Part shown: positions 54,139-60,100 of the stretch, one piece after another | How positions within the stretch are numbered: position 1 is the stretch's first letter | Layout of the letters: each line of letters begins with the position of its first letter | From: Atriophallophorus winterbourni | Lineage: Eukaryota > Platyhelminthes > Trematoda > Plagiorchiida > Microphallidae | Assembly: GCA_013407085.1 (NCBI GenBank) | Contig: JACCGJ010018528.1 | Span: forward strand, 1 to 64,000 | Direction: 5' to 3' | DNA length: 64,000 nt | Made by a program: the position numbers and the translations under genes | The notes under the pieces: generated by a model | Told to the model about the DNA's origin: nothing | The model's input: the letters and a program-made list of their open reading frames with translations, nothing else | Database searches by the model: none

Positions 54139-57100
54139 GCATGAATCATCTGTTAGCGCAGTTAGCATACGACAACTGTCTCGATCAATCCACCGCAATA
54201 TGATTAAAATCATTTTGGCGAAAATTGCCACATACAAGTTGATACGTTCTTTGTGTTAATATTCATTTTGAGTTGAGTGAGAATAAAATTGAGATAACTG
54301 GACTCAACTCGTGTGAATACATCATTTCTAATCCAAATTGGTTTCAAATGATTGCTTTGGGTTACATTGAAGTAATTGAATCTGATGCGGCATATCCTGA
54401 ACGGTCGAGTAATCAGTTCTGAATCGCAAATCCCTGTAAAATGTTCATAAGAATGAATCACTATCGATCTCCTATAGGCCACTCCAATCTTAAATGTTTA
54501 GAGGAAATTTCACGTTTTGTTCTTCAAACAAATACAGAAATTAGTGCACATCGGCTTTCATGACACTCACACTTTCATTACGAATGATAATTATCCAGCC
54601 GGTATTGTTTTCGTTCGCGGATTCCTCATCAACTGGGATTGAGCGGAATTTGACATGAGCAGCACTCACAGCAACCAGCTCACCGGTTGCAGACTTGCCG
54701 AACCAATTCTGATGGTGATCTCCTGGAAAATATACCATATTACAGTGAACATATGCTAAATCCAAAGTTATTTCAACAATGTAACATGTTTGAACGGGCG
54801 CCACACTGTTGCAGCGTTGCGTTTAGTTTAACATTTAACCAAGTTGTACACAGCTTACATATGTAGGAGATTTACCATTCCTTATAAAAACGTTTTGAAC
54901 ATAGTTGACAAAATATACTTGTTTAGTAAGCAACTACATTTAAAAGAGATTTATGATAGTGGTTGCACTAGAAACGAAAGCGCCATTTGAGATAGTGATC
55001 ATGGGTACACCACATACAAATGTATAGTTAAGAAGTGTGTTCCTCTAACGCAAAGCTCTACAGATAATCTGAGTTTACTCAACAGAAAGGTTGCGAAAAT
55101 GTCGCAGATATTATACCAATGATTGTTGGTACCATCTTCTCACGTGTGTCCGGTAAGCGTTCGGTTTAAACACAGTTCCCGAATTTCGCAATCGCGGAGG
55201 AATTTGAACGTGGATTGTTCGTTTGGAAGCTATACACTGAGTAAAATGGGTGTTCGTTTTAGTGAACGAATGTTAACATATCAAATGAATGTTTCCGGTA
55301 AAGTTTGGTCTGTGACATAAACTTAGTCAGACCAAGTGTGATACTCATCAGACAGAACGTAATTCTATAGCAATCCGTCTGCTGCTTCTAAATGGTAATA
55401 ACGCCAAAGAGCCTGTTAAAATTCTATTGATGATAAGCAGGTACACAAAGACTAGATCAATTTTCCCATTCACTCAGTGCAGCGTAACTTCGGTCAAGTT
55501 CAGCTGTGGCTTACACTTGAACGACAAACGTGACTAAGGCAAAAAGTACAATAAATTATAATGCATATATTTGTCCAATATATATTGGTTATCATATCAT
55601 CATCCTTTGCACACGACTACCGGTTTATGTCTGTTTGCCGTCATCAGGTGGAGACAGTTAGATCAGGTTCAGTGAGCAGTGAGCATATATTCATCCGTTA
55701 CAGCGCCGAGAACTATCCGTTGAATATACCTTGTTGACTGCATACCTAAGTGTATTCGTTCTCCATTGTTCCAATGCTACGCCGTAAAATATCTACCTTT
55801 CTGCTAAACCATAATTAGAGGTTGATAAGCCATCTTATTTCGTTGGGGTTCCTTCGCGTGATTCTTGCCTCTTTTATTCTTGCCTTTCTGTTTTAGTATA
55901 GAGCGGCATTAATGTGAGGTAACACGAAGTTTAATCCCACTCCAGACCTAACCTCCATGTCGCATTTTGGGATAAACCATCCGAAGTTAAGCAGGTCGCC
56001 CACGTTTCCTTTCCACTCGACGATTGCTTTGCGGTTCACCCCGGGGTCAAACTTTCCAACGCTATTCAAGTTCACCTCAAATCCTATAACTCCAATTGGT
56101 CAAACCATTGGTTAAGCACACGACACGAGCCAGAGACACGCCTATTTTTTATCGAGAAACCTCATAACGACGACAAGACCCCATTCTACCCTCACTGGTT
56201 CTGATTTGCAAGTCGATTTCGTGCTGACTGACTCGCTTCCAAGTCTATTCACATTATGATCCTTTGACTGACCTTGACGAATAACAAATAGTTCAAATGA
56301 TCCTGACCTTCCTTTTCTGTACCTCTTCTGAAGCCATTCTAACTCAAGCTCTCTTCATGCAATTCTTTCAATACCGTAAGTGTTTGCAATTGTATTCTCC
56401 AGTCCTTTCAGCGCATCATTTACACACCGGAGAAATCTTAACACTCGATCCGAAAACAGAGTTTGCGCAGCAATGCTAATCGTAGAATTCTGTCTTTCTC
56501 ATATATCACCCATATTGACGCTTCGATAAAGATTTTGCCTATCGCTTCAAAAAATACTTTGCCATATGATATACTTAACGTATTTTAATGTTAATCAATA
56601 ATGGATCTCAACAACAAAATTAGCTGCGCCGTCTGATTTACCGGAACCGTAAATAAGCATCTAATCGATAGACATCACATTCCAGATATTGGTAAAACAC
56701 GATTCTACATGTGATAATCTACAAAAACCAAGTAAAATTTGGCCAATACTCAAAACACGTTCATGAGAATTTTAGTGTGACTCTAATAACGGAATCGGGG
56801 TGTATGATCGTGAAACAAAGCTCGGAACTATGCCGTACATTTGATTATAACTTTAACCACATTTTTCAACTATGAGTAAGTTGGCAGGGTGAGTAATTTT
56901 TGGAATCTTGACCCTGTCCAAGTAAACTCATTGAGACTAAATATTCTGTTTACTAGAATGCTCGAGACCGCTAATATTATCTAGTGTCACTTGATTAGCT
57001 GCGTCAATATTTTTTTCTAATTTATCTGTTGCAAGTGATGTGCAATTGATCAGAATTGGCGTAATCAGCTAGTTGATAATTAGGTGGTAGCTTGGGTGCA

Positions 57101-60100
57101 AAATTCCTTTGATAATGTGATCGATAAGCACCATAAATTTTGTGCACTGAGAATAGGAAATCTATTTTTGATCAGGATACAATTACAACATTTTGTTTTG
57201 TTCAGGCACCAACCCATACACCAGAACCCAACTCTGTGTTCAGATTCAGAGTATAATAATCGAGTATTACAAATTTTATCGCGTATATCGTTTGATTTTT
57301 ATAATAATTAACCAAATACAAGGATGAATATTTTCGAGCATGAATACTTAATCAGAACATCACCACAACAGTTGCATTTGTGAGAATTTCGGTTGAGAGG
57401 CTGTGACGATATTTGTCATCATTTTTATAAGTGGGGTTCTTAAATTATTACATTATAGCACAGCGTGCAGATGGTGGTAAAATGGATATTTCAAATCTTA
57501 CAGTGATGTTGAATTTAGACAGTGAGTCATAGAACATTGAGTTCGGTTGTTGCATATATGCAGATTGTGTTGAAACAAAATTGTTGTACCATAGCTGGGT
57601 TTAATATGGGTACTGTGAAAATTCGTGGTTACACAAGTTACACAAGTTACAGGATTTATTCACGCAAAGGGATGAGAGAAATTATCGGACCCATGAATAT
57701 GTGCTGGTCGTACCTCATTTCCGCCTGAACTGTAGAAGGTATTTTTACTCTGCCCGTGTCTGTTTTACTTGGAACAGTTTACCGTCAACCGTTGCTCACG
57801 CCCTAGATTTCATGACTTTAAAACGAAATTAGACGAATTTTTATTGCATTATTCGTTTCCAGAACACTTATATACTGTTTAATCTATTTTCTTCTATTGT
57901 TTATACACTTAAATTTCAATTTTTACCATCCTATGGTTGTTGTTAAGCTTGTTGCTTTTTGGACCATTAAAAATCTTGAATTACCTTGAATAGAATATCA
58001 TGCCATTCAACGATTTTGTTCTCATCTAAGCTTAAATTTTTGAGACTCGATAGCTTGGTTCTCACGAATGCCGTCTATATGGAGGGGATACAAAGATTTT
58101 TGTGAAACAACTGAGGAGTCTGGGAATACAAATAAAATATCCCGTGGATAATTCTGAAAACCTTTAGCGTCTAAGTGATGTACGCAAACGGATGTTGAAC
58201 GTTTCAAGCATCATGGTTATCTGTTTGCTCGATGAAACAACTGGAAAGTTAAGCGACTGTGATGCAAAACTGGGAATATCTACCAAATTATTATTAAGAT
58301 GTGGATAATCAAAGCAACCGAATTGGAAAGTAAAATTGAAATAGAACAGCTGGTCATCAAATTTAAGTATACCTTTAGGCTTATGTACTAACGTATTGTG
58401 TTATATTGTGAATGATTTATTACAAACAATATATATCATGGATTTTAGCCATTGATAAAATCAACAGCAAACAACGGATTTTTAAACACATGGAACATTA
58501 GAATTAATGTTGTCATCTCGATTGCATCAAATCGACCACTCTCAACCTCGCTGGATACCGGCACACACACATTAAAACCCCATATTAACCTGGTACTCAC
58601 ATCAACAATTCCGGTCTCATTTGAGATCAATATTGCTATCCGAAATGGGTCAAGCACGTGACAGTTTTGTGCGTAAACCAGACTCAAGTATCGCGCATTC
58701 TTTTCTCGTGCCCGTTAAAAGTGTGATGCCGTGCATGCGTGGAGGCATCACAAAATGGCACACCGCAATCCATCGATTGCGAGTACACGAGAAAGATCAT
58801 ATGTCACTTTAGAGTTAAAGTATCATTGTCTTCGGAATTCATGTTGTCCATGGCTATTCTCGATTTTACATTAGATATTGACAGACGAGTTGAGTGATGC
58901 AAATTGTTTTCAAATGCGAAAAATTGTAACATACTTCTCACGTGAACTCTTCCGTCCATTTTAATCATGTTATTTTCAACGAGCGCATGTGGTATTTCAT
59001 ATGGTGTGATCTAAATTATCGTGATAAACTGTTGATCACAAGCGAATCGGATAAAATCCGCCTACTCAATATATACTCGTGGATCCAGAACTACATAAAC
59101 GAGTTTAACCCAGGCACAGTGGAAAAACTCCTTTCCCATATACGATAGTTTTGCTAATATGTATTTAATTTTGCGAAGATAATTCAGCACTTTGCCTGAT
59201 ACGGTGTACAGATAAGGAGAATACCATTCGAATCACTTACCGGAATTTATTAAGTCACATGAAAAGTTCTTTAAATGTAGTTCGGTCGACTTCGATTGAA
59301 TTACTTAAGCGCTTTTCAATATGATTCATATTTGAGCCATTTTCTCGTTCAAATATCTTTATCCCACGAAATAGCGGCGCCTGTGGGTGACATTCCTACA
59401 CTATACAGTCATGCGGACTATTTTTGAGTCAACTATCTTAATGATTTTCTAGACATTGCAACTGAAACAACCTCCTTCTCGCTAGAACAATAGTTGTAAT
59501 GCCCATTTAATTGAAGTCTGTTATGCGATTATGCGTTTCATGGGAACCGATATTTAATCTTTATTGATGGAATCACAGTCTATAACCTTGTGACGACTCC
59601 TCACTACTTGGTGATTTCGAGAGGATTAAAGATTAAAGATTGGATATATATGGTAGAAAAGCAAATAGGTATAAGTTGTCTCAAAATATATGTACAAACT
59701 CCTAATAAACCGTACTCACATATTTTGATTAAGGGGGTTCGAACGAGAATTAAAAATCATTTTATATATGAAATGATGTCACAACCTCTGCTGGTGAATA
59801 ATTCCAGAGACGCCTACACTGACTGATTGAACTTTAAGATGACGGTTTATGCGGGAACCTGGTACTTGAAGCTCATGTCCGGGGACAGTAACCAATTTTA
59901 TATAATTGCCTATGTGGGTGGACACTGTAATCATTTTTCTGTGTGTTATTAAGAAGTCACTTCGAAAGCGCCAGGTTTCAGGAGAGGAAAACAAATGCTT
60001 TCGTTGCACATTCCGTCTCCAGTTAGACTCCCACTACATTTCTCAGGCCATTGCTCACACAAACCCAAAAGAATCTGGGTTAAAACTAGAAAGCTTAGTG

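Noticed and set aside
58719..58751. Hairpin tgtgatgcc...ggcatcaca as a terminator or small RNA
   Set aside because: A single 9-bp stem in AT-rich intron sequence; no support for function.
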